From positions 28,990 to 92,989 of the forward strand of contig NZ_FNAR01000011.1 of NCBI RefSeq assembly GCF_900101985.1: a stretch of DNA of 64,000 nt, in the 5' to 3' direction. Every line of letters starts with the position of its first letter. The first letter of the stretch is position 1. This DNA comes from Bhargavaea beijingensis (GTDB lineage Bacteria; Bacillota; Bacilli; Bacillales_A; Planococcaceae). Of this stretch, positions 56,330 to 63,413 are shown piece by piece. A model generated the notes under the pieces. The model saw only the letters and a program-made list of their open reading frames with translations, did not search any database and was not told the DNA's origin. A program made the position numbers and the translations under genes.

Positions 56330-56566
56330 ATGGACCAATATTTTGCTTTCCAGTCCGTAACGGGACTGTTCTCCCATATTTTCTTTATCGCCATCGCGTT
56401 TTACGCGCTGCAGGCGATCATGCCAGAAAGCTGGATCCGGAAAAACAAGGTGTTCCAGGCACAGCTCCTGTATATTTTGCTAAGTATCGCCATCGGCTCG
56501 GCTGTATCGAATTTCTTCCTGGACATATCCTATTGGTCAAGGCAGCTACCCGGCCTATTCGGCTGA
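56330..56566 (+). CDS. ywzB: DUF1146 membrane protein YwzB
   Basis: A 78-residue protein with two membrane segments matching B. subtilis YwzB: LFSHIFFIAIAFYALQAI and LLYILLSIAIGSAVSNFFLD. Function unknown. ATG 56330 fits the family length; the open frame upstream belongs to the atp terminator region. Confidence 0.82.
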   Translation: MDQYFAFQSVTGLFSHIFFIAIAFYALQAIMPESWIRKNKVFQAQLLYILLSIAIGSAVSNFFLDISYWSRQLPGLFG

Positions 56567-56569
56567 GTG

Positions 56570-56637
56570 CTGTCCTTCATGGACGGGCGTGCGGAGCAGC
56601 CGTATTTCCTGTTCCTGCCTCGGTCCATGGGGGACAG
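56570..56637 (+). repeat. Long imperfect inverted repeat after ywzB
   Basis: Bases 56570-56584 pair with 56623-56637 as one 15-bp helix (CTGTCC...ATGGAC with GTCCAT...GGACAG). No T run follows, so it is not a standard terminator. Confidence 0.5.
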
Positions 56638-56815
56638 ATCATAAAAAAGGTGAAAAGCTGTTTGACACAAACTTCATAGGGAATGAACAAACTAGGTAAG
56701 AAGACCCGTACCGGCCGGTGGGCGCTTACCGACACAAAAACAGAAGAATCGACGTATAGTATGGTGAATGTGTTCACAATTAGGGATAAACAGGGCCAGT
56801 TGTCCAGCTCAAATC

Positions 56816-56844
56816 TTGAAACGGCGCTGGAAGCATTGTAAACT
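56816..56844 (+). promoter_or_regulatory. Candidate murAA promoter
   Basis: TTGAAA at 56816-56821 and TAAACT at 56839-56844 with a 17-base spacer. Confidence 0.5.
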
Positions 56845-56985
56845 GTTAATGGTTTGTGATTTTAAAAAGAGGACACGCAGAGCGCCAATTTGCAGGTCAT
56901 CATTGCGGTCCGCTGTTGTCGATAAAACAAGAAAAATCAGATTATGGATCATATGGATACGAGAGAGAAGCCGGAGGGACTTATA

Positions 56986-58287
56986 TTGGAAAAAATTATT
57001 GTTAAGGGTGGTCGGCCGCTAAAAGGGTCGGTTCGTGTCGAAGGGGCGAAGAATGCGGTTCTGCCGGTTCTTGCCGCCGCACTTCTTTCAACCGAAGGGA
57101 CGAACATCATCAAGGATGTCCCGATTCTGTCGGATGTATACACCATCAACGAGGTATTGAGGAGCCTTAACGCGACGGTCGACTTTGATGCGGAGCGTAA
57201 TGAAGTACGGATCGATGCATCCGCCCCGCTGTCCAGCGAGGCGCAATTCGAATACGTCCGCAAGATGCGGGCATCCATCCTCGTCATGGGCCCGTTGCTT
57301 GCACGTAACGGTTTCGCGCGCGTCGCACAGCCGGGCGGCTGCGCAATCGGCTCCCGTCCGATCGAACAGCATCTGAAGGGCTTTGAGGCGATGGGTGCCC
57401 AGATCAAGAGCGGAAACGGGTATGTTGAAGCGAAAGTGGATGGCCGCCTGAAGGGCGCCCGCATTTATCTGGACTTCCCGAGTGTCGGTGCGACGGAGAA
57501 CATCATGTCCGCGGCTGCATTGGCAGAAGGAACGACGATTCTTGAGAACGCGGCGAAAGAGCCGGAAATTGTCGATTTGGCAAACTACATCAATGAAATG
57601 GGCGGCCGCATCGTCGGTGCCGGTACGGACACTATCCGAATCGAAGGCGTCAAGTCGCTGCATGCAGCAACCCATCACATCATCCCGGACCGAATCGAAA
57701 CCGGTACATTCATGGTTGCTGCGGCAATCACAAAAGGTGATGTCATCATTGAAAATGCAGTTCCGGAACATAATGCTGCACTGATTGCAAAGCTCAAGGA
57801 AATGAACATCGACATTGAAGATACCGATGCTGGACTGCGCATCAGCGCTGAAAAGCCGCTCCGTTCGGTTGATATCAAGACGATGCCGTATCCAGGATTC
57901 CCAACAGACATGCAGTCCCAGGTGATGGCACTCATGCTGACGGCAGAAGGAACCGGGGTTCTTACAGAGACCGTATTCGAAAACCGTTTCATGCATGTCG
58001 AAGAATTCCGCCGCATGAATGCAAATGTGAAAATCGAAGGACGCTCCGTCATCATGAACGGCCCGTCCAGCCTGCAGGGCGCCGAAGTGGCGGCCACTGA
58101 CCTGCGCGCCGCGGCTGCACTGATTCTGGCAGGGCTGGCAGCGGAAGGCATTACACGCGTGACGGAACTGATTCACCTTGACCGCGGCTATGTTGACTTC
58201 CATGGGAAGCTTGCGCGGCTGGGGGCAGACATTACGCGGGTGAACGACGACGAAACAGCAGACGAAAAGCAAAAGGAACTGGTGTAA
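56986..58287 (+). CDS. murAA: UDP-N-acetylglucosamine 1-carboxyvinyltransferase MurAA
   Basis: A 433-residue main MurA enzyme for peptidoglycan synthesis, target of fosfomycin. The catalytic Cys119 lies in [11 protein letters not shown]. Start is TTG 56986, seven bases after CGGAGGGA; ATG 56944 would extend it by 14 unrelated residues. Position before spoIID matches B. subtilis murAA. The second copy (murZ) is at 34739. Confidence 0.95.
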   Translation: MEKIIVKGGRPLKGSVRVEGAKNAVLPVLAAALLSTEGTNIIKDVPILSDVYTINEVLRSLNATVDFDAERNEVRIDASAPLSSEAQFEYVRKMRASILVMGPLLARNGFARVAQPGGCAIGSRPIEQHLKGFEAMGAQIKSGNGYVEAKVDGRLKGARIYLDFPSVGATENIMSAAALAEGTTILENAAKEPEIVDLANYINEMGGRIVGAGTDTIRIEGVKSLHAATHHIIPDRIETGTFMVAAAITKGDVIIENAVPEHNAALIAKLKEMNIDIEDTDAGLRISAEKPLRSVDIKTMPYPGFPTDMQSQVMALMLTAEGTGVLTETVFENRFMHVEEFRRMNANVKIEGRSVIMNGPSSLQGAEVAATDLRAAAALILAGLAAEGITRVTELIHLDRGYVDFHGKLARLGADITRVNDDETADEKQKELV

Positions 58288-58392
58288 TCCAGCCGGGAGG
58301 GCTTGCCGGCCCTCCTGCTGACCATATAGACGGCCCAGCCGGCTGCCATACAGCGTCATTCCTATGCAATCATTTACTTATCGATATGAAAG

Positions 58393-58422
58393 GCGGAGCG
58401 GCCGTGAGCCGTTCCGCTTTTT
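58393..58422 (+). terminator. Terminator of murAA, touching the spoIID promoter
   Basis: 10-bp stem GCGGAGCGGC / GCCGTTCCGC (one G-U) and a five-T tail at 58418-58422; the last T is the first base of the spoIID -35 box. Confidence 0.88.
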
Positions 58423-58450
58423 CATATCTCTTCTTTCCGGCACATAGAAT
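58422..58450 (+). promoter_or_regulatory. SigE promoter of spoIID
   Basis: TCATATC at 58422-58428 and CATAGAAT at 58443-58450 with a 14-base spacer match the SigE consensus (KMATATW, CATACAMT) very well. The start point would lie within a few bases of the spoIID ATG at 58456. Confidence 0.75.
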
Positions 58451-58455
58451 CGGAT

Positions 58456-59436
58456 ATGAAAAAGTTGATGGCACTTGGACTGATCATCATTTTGTTTTGC
58501 ATGCCGATCCTGCTGAAGAAAACCGAAGGCATGGCAGGGGATAAGCCGCCTGCTGCAACTGCGACTGGCGCAGCCAAAGCTCCTGAAGAAGAAGCGCCGT
58601 GCGAGGTTTTCCTGACCGTGGAAGGGGAACCCGTGCCGGTTCCGCTCGAAGAGTATGTGATCGGAGTCGTCGCGGGCGAGATGCCGGCCGATTTCAGCAA
58701 GGAAGCGCTGAAGGCACAGGCGATCGCCGCACGCACGTACGCACTCCGTGTCACGTCCGGCGGCAAGGAAACAATCCGAAAGGACACCGCCCATCAGGTG
58801 TACAAGCCTGAGGGGTTGAGGAAAAAGGAGTGGGACAAGGCCTATCCGGAAAACGAGCGGAAAGTGAGGGAAGCGGTGACCGAGACGGAAGGCAAAGTGC
58901 TGATTCATGAAGGGAAGCTCATTTCCGCCATGTTCCACTCCACCAGCAACGGAAAAACAGAAACTGCAAAAAACTATGGGGGTACGGATATCCCGTACTT
59001 GCGCAGCGTAGAAAGCCCCGAGGATGCGGAAGTGTCTCCGAGATTCGAGGACTCCGAGACATTCACGCTCAGCCAATGGAATAAAAAACTCGGAGGCGAC
59101 TGGAACGCTGCCATGTTCGGGACGCTCCGCCTTAAACGCAATGAAACAGGACGCGTCCAGCAGGCGGAAGCAAACGGATTTACAATGGAAGGACGCGAAG
59201 TGCGGGACAAGCTCAGCTTGCCTTCTACGGACTTTGACATTGCCTATGATCCTGCCAAAAAGATTGTGCATGTATTCACGAAAGGCTATGGCCACGGCGT
59301 CGGCATGAGCCAGTATGGTGCTGAGGCCTTCGCGCGCGAAGGATGGCCCGCAGAAAAGATTTTATTCCACTATTATGAGGGAACGACAATAAAAAAATTG
59401 GAAGCGGATGCTCCGGAGTGTTTAAAATCCCCTTAA
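58456..59436 (+). CDS. spoIID: Stage II sporulation protein D
   Basis: A 326-residue membrane-anchored lytic transglycosylase that thins septal peptidoglycan during engulfment with SpoIIP and SpoIIM. One N-terminal membrane segment (4-20) is followed by the SpoIID domain with catalytic Glu75 in VAGEMPADF and conserved AIAARTYALR and GYGHGVGMSQYGAEA. ATG 58456 has almost no ribosome site and the SigE -10 box ends six bases before it; TTG 58465 and ATG 58468 are alternatives that keep the membrane segment. Confidence 0.93.
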   Translation: MKKLMALGLIIILFCMPILLKKTEGMAGDKPPAATATGAAKAPEEEAPCEVFLTVEGEPVPVPLEEYVIGVVAGEMPADFSKEALKAQAIAARTYALRVTSGGKETIRKDTAHQVYKPEGLRKKEWDKAYPENERKVREAVTETEGKVLIHEGKLISAMFHSTSNGKTETAKNYGGTDIPYLRSVESPEDAEVSPRFEDSETFTLSQWNKKLGGDWNAAMFGTLRLKRNETGRVQQAEANGFTMEGREVRDKLSLPSTDFDIAYDPAKKIVHVFTKGYGHGVGMSQYGAEAFAREGWPAEKILFHYYEGTTIKKLEADAPECLKSP

Positions 59437-59449
59437 CCTGCCAACAATG
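59420..59449 (+). promoter_or_regulatory. Candidate SigF promoter of spoIIQ
   Basis: GTTTA at 59420-59424 and GCCAACAATG at 59440-59449 with 15 bases between. It overlaps the end of spoIID. The -10 core ACAATGCGGT is shared with spoIIR. SigF control of spoIIQ is known in B. subtilis. Confidence 0.6.
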
Positions 59450-59466
59450 CGGTTGAGGTGATGATA

Positions 59467-60126
59467 ATGAGAGAAGAGAAACCGAATAATCCTTCTCAGA
59501 AGAACAAGAATCGCAAAAGTTGGTTGTGGCCTGCCATCTATTCAGGATTCGCGGTCTTATTCGTAGGGATGGTCTGGACCTACCAGGCAGTAACGAATGA
59601 TGCAGATGAAAATGTAGAAGTATCCCAGTCGGGCAATCCGGCAGGGGGCGGTGACGTCACCGTGGAGACCAATGCATCTAACGAAAGCATGAAGTTCCCG
59701 TTTGATGAAGCGCTTCTCGATGGTGTATCCGTTATCCAGGAATACTATGACATGGAAGCAGATTCAGAGCAGCGCGAGAAAGCCCTCCTCGTCTTTGGTC
59801 AGACATACGTGACAAACAGCGGCGTGACACTTTCGAACAATGACGAGCCCTTTGAAGTAAAGGCTGCGCTGAGCGGAACGGTGGAAGACGTGGTGGTCGA
59901 TGAATTCATGGGCAACAAGGTCACCATCAAGCACGCTGACGGACTGGAAACCACTTATGGTTCGGTGACAGGCATCCAGGTGGAAAAGGGCGATCAGGTG
60001 GCACAAGGCGAGACAATTGCCACGACTGCCGCCAATGAGTGGAATCCGACTGCAGGCAATCACCTGTTGTTCGAAGTGAAGAAAGACGGCGCCGCCGTCA
60101 ACCCTGGAAATTACCTGGCCTTCTGA
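59467..60126 (+). CDS. spoIIQ: Stage II sporulation protein Q, degenerate LytM fold
   Basis: A 219-residue forespore membrane protein that binds SpoIIIAH across the septum. A membrane helix (about 17-36) follows a charged N-terminus MREEKPNN. The C-terminal domain is peptidase M23-like, but the catalytic HxH of the family (HVH in B. subtilis SpoIIQ) is HLL at 199-201 and the first zinc-site His is also not evident, so it cannot be a zinc endopeptidase. The long acidic tail of B. subtilis SpoIIQ is absent. ATG 59467 fits GAGGTG spacing and the B. subtilis start. Confidence 0.9.
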   Translation: MREEKPNNPSQKNKNRKSWLWPAIYSGFAVLFVGMVWTYQAVTNDADENVEVSQSGNPAGGGDVTVETNASNESMKFPFDEALLDGVSVIQEYYDMEADSEQREKALLVFGQTYVTNSGVTLSNNDEPFEVKAALSGTVEDVVVDEFMGNKVTIKHADGLETTYGSVTGIQVEKGDQVAQGETIATTAANEWNPTAGNHLLFEVKKDGAAVNPGNYLAF

Positions 60127-60130
60127 TTGG

Positions 60131-60169
60131 AGCCGGACAGCCGACCGAGAGTCGGACTGTCCGGCTTTT
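60131..60169 (+). terminator. Terminator after spoIIQ
   Basis: 10-bp outer stem AGCCGGACAG / CTGTCCGGCT with an inner CGAC/GTCG helix and a TTTT tail. Confidence 0.85.
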
Positions 60170-60174
60170 CGCAT

Positions 60175-60251
60175 TATGGAGAAGCGGCGGCGTATGGAGA
60201 AGCGGCGGCGGTTGGAACGTTGCTATACCCGATTGAAACGTTGTCACGCCC
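60175..60251 (+). repeat. Two adjacent tandem duplications
   Basis: TATGGAGAAGCGGCGGCG occurs twice head to tail, followed directly by an imperfect pair of about 20 bases (TTGGAACGTTGCTATACCCG and TTGAAACGTTGTCACGCCCG). Confidence 0.75.
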
Positions 60252-60382
60252 GCTGGGGCATTGACATTGCTGCAATTCCTGCTGCCGGGCTCCCCGGACA
60301 GACAACCCGTCTGAACAGAGTCGTCTCCGCCTTTCTTCCCACTGCCGATTTTCCCTGATCCGGTCTGAATCCGTTTGCTGCG

Positions 60383-60411
60383 GCATATGTTGTGAAAAGC
60401 GTTCCTACATG
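60383..60411 (+). promoter_or_regulatory. Possible SigE promoter of spoIIID
   Basis: GCATATG at 60383-60389 and CCTACATG at 60404-60411 with a 14-base spacer partly fit the SigE consensus; the -10 has three mismatches. Confidence 0.35.
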
Positions 60412-60427
60412 AGGAAAGGAAGAGAAC

Positions 60428-60721
60428 GTGCACGAACATATCCGGCGCCGATGCCTGAAGTTGGGGGAATTGCTGCTGGAGACGAGGGCGACCGTCCGGG
60501 CGCTTGCCCGATCGACGGGATATTCCAAAAGCACCGTCCATAAGGATCTGACGGAGCGGCTCCCGAACGTGGATGGGGAACTGGCACGTGAAGTCGCGGA
60601 GGTGCTCGCCTATCACAAGGCGATCCGGCACTTGCGCGGTGGGGAGGCGACGCGCGACAAGTGGCGCCGCTCCCGAACCGGATCGGAAGGGTGCAAGGAA
60701 CCGGCGGCCCCGAAATCCTGA
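60428..60721 (+). CDS. spoIIID: Stage III sporulation protein D
   Basis: A 97-residue mother-cell transcription regulator that modifies the SigE programme. The helix-turn-helix with STGYSKSTVHKDLTERLP and the following YHKAIRHLRGGEAT match B. subtilis SpoIIID. Start is GTG 60428 behind AGGAAAGGAAGAG. As in B. subtilis it precedes mbl. Confidence 0.95.
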   Translation: MHEHIRRRCLKLGELLLETRATVRALARSTGYSKSTVHKDLTERLPNVDGELAREVAEVLAYHKAIRHLRGGEATRDKWRRSRTGSEGCKEPAAPKS

Positions 60722-60724
60722 GAA

Positions 60725-60770
60725 AGCGGTCCGCGTCCGGCATTCTGCCGGACCGCCGGGGCGCTTTTTT
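60725..60770 (+). terminator. Terminator after spoIIID
   Basis: Inner 8-bp stem GTCCGGCA / TGCCGGAC inside an outer AGCG / CGCT pairing, then six T residues. Confidence 0.8.
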
Positions 60771-60874
60771 CATGGGCCTGGAGAGCTTAATCCTGTATGT
60801 TCATTGTCCGGCCGCTATGATAAAATGGGACAAGACATAAAAATGTACGGGAGTGGGACGGAAGGAGCGCGGAT

Positions 60875-61870
60875 ATGTTCTACAGGGATATCGGAATCGA
60901 TCTCGGCACATCCAACACGCTGATCCACGTGAAGGGCAGCGGCGTCGTGCTGAACGAGCCGTCGGTCGTGGCGGTCGACCTGAAAACAAAACAAGTGCTG
61001 GCAGTCGGTGACGAGGCGTATCGGATGCTCGGACGTGCGCCGGGGACCATCCGGACCATCCGTCCTCTAAAAGACGGCGTCATCGCCGATTTTGACATGA
61101 CCGAAGCCATGCTGACAAAGTTTATCGATCGTCTTGGTGTGAAGGGCTTTCTCCGAAAGCCGAGAATCCTGATCTGCTGCCCGGTCCAGGTGACCGCGGT
61201 CGAGCAGAAAGCAATTCAGGATGCAGCGCTCAAAGCGGGCGCACGTCGAGTATACATAGAAGAAGAACCGAAGGTGGCGGCGATCGGGGCCGGGATGGAC
61301 ATCTTCCAGCCGAGCGGCAACATGATCATTGACATCGGAGGCGGGACGACGGATATCGCAGTGCTTTCGATGGGCGGAATTGTGACGAGCCAGTCCGTAA
61401 AAGTCGGCGGCAACACGTTCGACGCAGACATTCTGCAGTACATCAAAAAGCATGAGCAGTTGCTGATCGGACAACCGACAGCGGAACAGATCAAAAAAGA
61501 GATCGGGACGGCGCTGCCCGGTTCGGAAAAGAAAACGATCGACATCCGCGGACGCGACCTCGTCAGCGGCCTTCCGCGTGCCGTGACAGTGGATTCGGAT
61601 AAAATTGCGGGGGCAATCCGGGAATCGGTTATGGTAATTGTACAGGGCGCAAAGAACGTGCTGGAAAAGACGCCTCCGGAGTTGTCGGCGGACATTATTG
61701 ACCGCGGGATCATCCTGACAGGCGGAGGTGCGCTTCTCGATGGGATCGATGGTCTCCTGTCCGAGCAGGTGAAAGTGCCGGTCTATCTGGCAGATGATCC
61801 GCTGGGTTGTGTCGTGACAGGGACGGGCATCATGCTGGACCGCCAGCGGCCGGTATTCGTCAAGGGCTAA
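60875..61870 (+). CDS. mbl: MreB-like cell-shape protein Mbl
   Basis: A 331-residue bacterial actin that guides cell-wall synthesis under the membrane. ATP-site motifs DIGIDLGTSNTLIHVKG and IDIGGGTTDIAVLSMGG and the C-terminal ILTGGGALLDG are present. Adjacency to spoIIID and the N-terminus MFYRDIG identify it as Mbl rather than MreB or MreBH. Confidence 0.93.
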   Translation: MFYRDIGIDLGTSNTLIHVKGSGVVLNEPSVVAVDLKTKQVLAVGDEAYRMLGRAPGTIRTIRPLKDGVIADFDMTEAMLTKFIDRLGVKGFLRKPRILICCPVQVTAVEQKAIQDAALKAGARRVYIEEEPKVAAIGAGMDIFQPSGNMIIDIGGGTTDIAVLSMGGIVTSQSVKVGGNTFDADILQYIKKHEQLLIGQPTAEQIKKEIGTALPGSEKKTIDIRGRDLVSGLPRAVTVDSDKIAGAIRESVMVIVQGAKNVLEKTPPELSADIIDRGIILTGGGALLDGIDGLLSEQVKVPVYLADDPLGCVVTGTGIMLDRQRPVFVKG

Positions 61871-61897
61871 ATCAGTGCATGGGTTAGGGAGATTGCA

Positions 61898-62338
61898 ATG
61901 ACTGGAAAAGAAAAGCTAGAAAAGAATACCGGCAAGCGTCAAGAAAGCCGGAAAACCGGCCGTTCCAACGGTGCGTCCGACGCGACCAACCGCACTGCCG
62001 GGCGTCAGAAAGCCGCCCAGGACGCGGAACATCCGGGCGGCAAGGTGTTCAAAGCGACGAACCGGACCGCTGAGCGGGAGAAGGCACGAACCGCAAACAG
62101 AAAAAAGCCGGTGGCAAACAAAGCTGATCACGACGGGAATCAGGAAGTGGGCCGCTGGGTCCAGATCAGGCTGATTCCGATTTGGCTGCGCATTCTGCTG
62201 TTCTTGCTCGGCGTTTTAATTGCAGCTATGCTGGGTGTCATGTTTGGCTATGGTGTACTCGGAGACGGCAAGGCGTCTGATGCGCTGAAGCCGGAAACGT
62301 GGCAGCATATCTTGAAAATGATCAATGGTGACGTATGA
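61898..62338 (+). CDS. EpuA-family small membrane protein
   Basis: A 146-residue protein: a basic, probably disordered N-terminal 85 residues, then VQIRLIPIWLRIL, one membrane helix (about 95-119) and the tail KPETWQHILKMINGDV. The C-terminal half fits the EpuA family, which databases often label RNA polymerase subunit beta without evidence. The N-terminal part contains an internal repeat, ATNRTAGRQKA and ATNRTAEREKA. Function unknown. It follows mbl by 27 bases. Confidence 0.65.
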   Translation: MTGKEKLEKNTGKRQESRKTGRSNGASDATNRTAGRQKAAQDAEHPGGKVFKATNRTAEREKARTANRKKPVANKADHDGNQEVGRWVQIRLIPIWLRILLFLLGVLIAAMLGVMFGYGVLGDGKASDALKPETWQHILKMINGDV

Positions 62339-62384
62339 CGTATGAACGCCGCCAGGCGGGCCATATTGAAGGAGGAGCACTTGT

Positions 62385-62831
62385 ATGTTGACGACAGAAC
62401 AGATCCAGGCCATTTTGCCGCACCGCTATCCGTTTCTTCTGGTCGACCGTATTACGGAACTGGAAGAAGGCAAGCGGGCAGCCGGCTACAAAAATGTGAC
62501 CATCAATGAAGATTTCTTTAACGGGCATTTTCCCGGTTATCCGGTCATGCCGGGTGTTCTCATCGTCGAGGCGCTTGCACAGGTCGGCGCGACCGCTGTG
62601 CTTTCGATAGAGGAGAATACCGGCAGGCTGGCATTTTTCGCCGGAATCGATAACTGCCGTTTCAAGCGCCAGGTAAAACCGGGTGACCGGCTGGACCTGG
62701 AAGTTGAGCTTACGCGCCTCCGGGGTGCGATGGGCAAGGGACACGCCATTGCACGAGTAGACGGAGAAATCGCCTGCGAAGCGGATATCCTGTTCGCCAT
62801 CGGCCCGAAAGCGGAGGAATCCGAAGCCTGA
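62385..62831 (+). CDS. fabZ: 3-hydroxyacyl-ACP dehydratase FabZ
   Basis: A 148-residue hot-dog-fold dehydratase of fatty acid synthesis. The catalytic His48 in [13 protein letters not shown] and Glu62 in VEALAQ are present, with [12 protein letters not shown] at the start. GAAGGAGGAG precedes the ATG. Confidence 0.96.
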   Translation: MLTTEQIQAILPHRYPFLLVDRITELEEGKRAAGYKNVTINEDFFNGHFPGYPVMPGVLIVEALAQVGATAVLSIEENTGRLAFFAGIDNCRFKRQVKPGDRLDLEVELTRLRGAMGKGHAIARVDGEIACEADILFAIGPKAEESEA

Positions 62832-63029
62832 TCCACACTTAGCATGTGCAGGCAAGTCCGCTTCATACGGGAAGCACAGGCTGAAATAGGAAACGGGAAT
62901 TTTATCATTGATCCTCCCCAAACGGCCAAGCTAATGGCATCGCGCAGGCCTGCGTGATAACCGAGGCAGAGCGGCCGTCCGGACGGCCTTGCGGAAACCT
63001 CGCACAACAGCCGGAGGGGAGGATTTTAC
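62832..63029 (+). other. Spacer with two perfect palindromes
   Basis: About 200 bases without a gene. CGCAGGCCTGCG (62943-62954) and GGCCGTCCGGACGGCC (62973-62988) are perfect, loopless palindromes 18 bases apart. No known riboswitch core was recognised. Confidence 0.45.
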
Positions 63030-63371
63030 ATGCTGAAAAAAGCGGCACCGGCACTGTTTGCCACCGCTGTCATGCTTGCGGGATGCACCGGGAATGAGGA
63101 TGCACTACCGGCGGACAACGAGACACCGATGGAGGACATCAGGGACGGCAATGATGAGATGTTCGACGGTAATGGCAATAGGAACGGCGACGGCAACGGA
63201 ATGGGCGGAGAAGGCACGAATGGTCCGGTCGATCCTGACGGCACGGGTCCCGGTTTCGGCGAGTTCGGCAACGATGACGGAGGCGGAACGGACGTCAATG
63301 AGCGGAAAGAGATCATGGAAGATGACCTCGATCGCAACGGCAACGGCGGCGCCATGAGTGGCGGCCAATAA
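63030..63371 (+). CDS. Small acidic Gly/Asn/Asp-rich lipoprotein
   Basis: A 113-residue predicted lipoprotein. The signal peptide ends in the lipobox LAGC with Cys19. The mature part is low-complexity and acidic, rich in Gly, Asn and Asp (for example DGNGNRNGDGNGMGGEG), with no recognised domain. It may be a flexible surface or calcium-binding peptide, but nothing shows this. A very strong GGAGGGGAGGA ribosome site precedes ATG 63030. Its terminator is the insertion site of the following intron. Confidence 0.72.
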   Translation: MLKKAAPALFATAVMLAGCTGNEDALPADNETPMEDIRDGNDEMFDGNGNRNGDGNGMGGEGTNGPVDPDGTGPGFGEFGNDDGGGTDVNERKEIMEDDLDRNGNGGAMSGGQ

Positions 63372-63376
63372 CAAAG

Positions 63377-63412
63377 AACCCGGCATGGGCAGACGCCCGG
63401 CCGGGTTTTGTT
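63377..63412 (+). terminator. Terminator after the lipoprotein gene; intron target
   Basis: 8-bp stem AACCCGGC / GCCGGGTT with an inner GGGC/GCCC pairing in the loop and a TTTTGTT tail. The group II intron begins directly behind it. Confidence 0.88.
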
Positions 63413-63413
63413 G

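Larger units (their letters stand above)
56567..56985 (+). other. Gene-free stretch before murAA
   Basis: About 420 bases. In B. subtilis ywmB lies here, but no frame in this stretch gives a recognisable YwmB. It contains a long hairpin at 56570-56637 (15-bp helix, two G-U pairs, 38-base loop) and the candidate murAA promoter at 56816-56844. Nothing else was recognised. Confidence 0.5.
60127..60427 (+). other. Intergenic region between spoIIQ and spoIIID
   Basis: It holds the spoIIQ terminator, two short tandem repeats at about 60175-60251 and a possible SigE promoter before spoIIID. A 60-codon frame starting at 60176 has no ribosome site and reads mostly through the repeats. Confidence 0.5.

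Noticed and set aside
56768..57022. An 84-codon frame just upstream of and into murAA
   Set aside because: It overlaps the candidate promoter and the murAA start in another frame and encodes an Arg/Lys-rich sequence typical of a shadow.
60176..60358. A 60-codon frame beginning MEKRRRMEKRRR
   Set aside because: It is produced by tandem duplications, has no ribosome site and follows a terminator directly.
62832..63029. A cyclic-di-GMP or other known riboswitch before the lipoprotein gene
   Set aside because: The conserved cores of c-di-GMP-I and other familiar classes were looked for and not found; only palindromes are visible.
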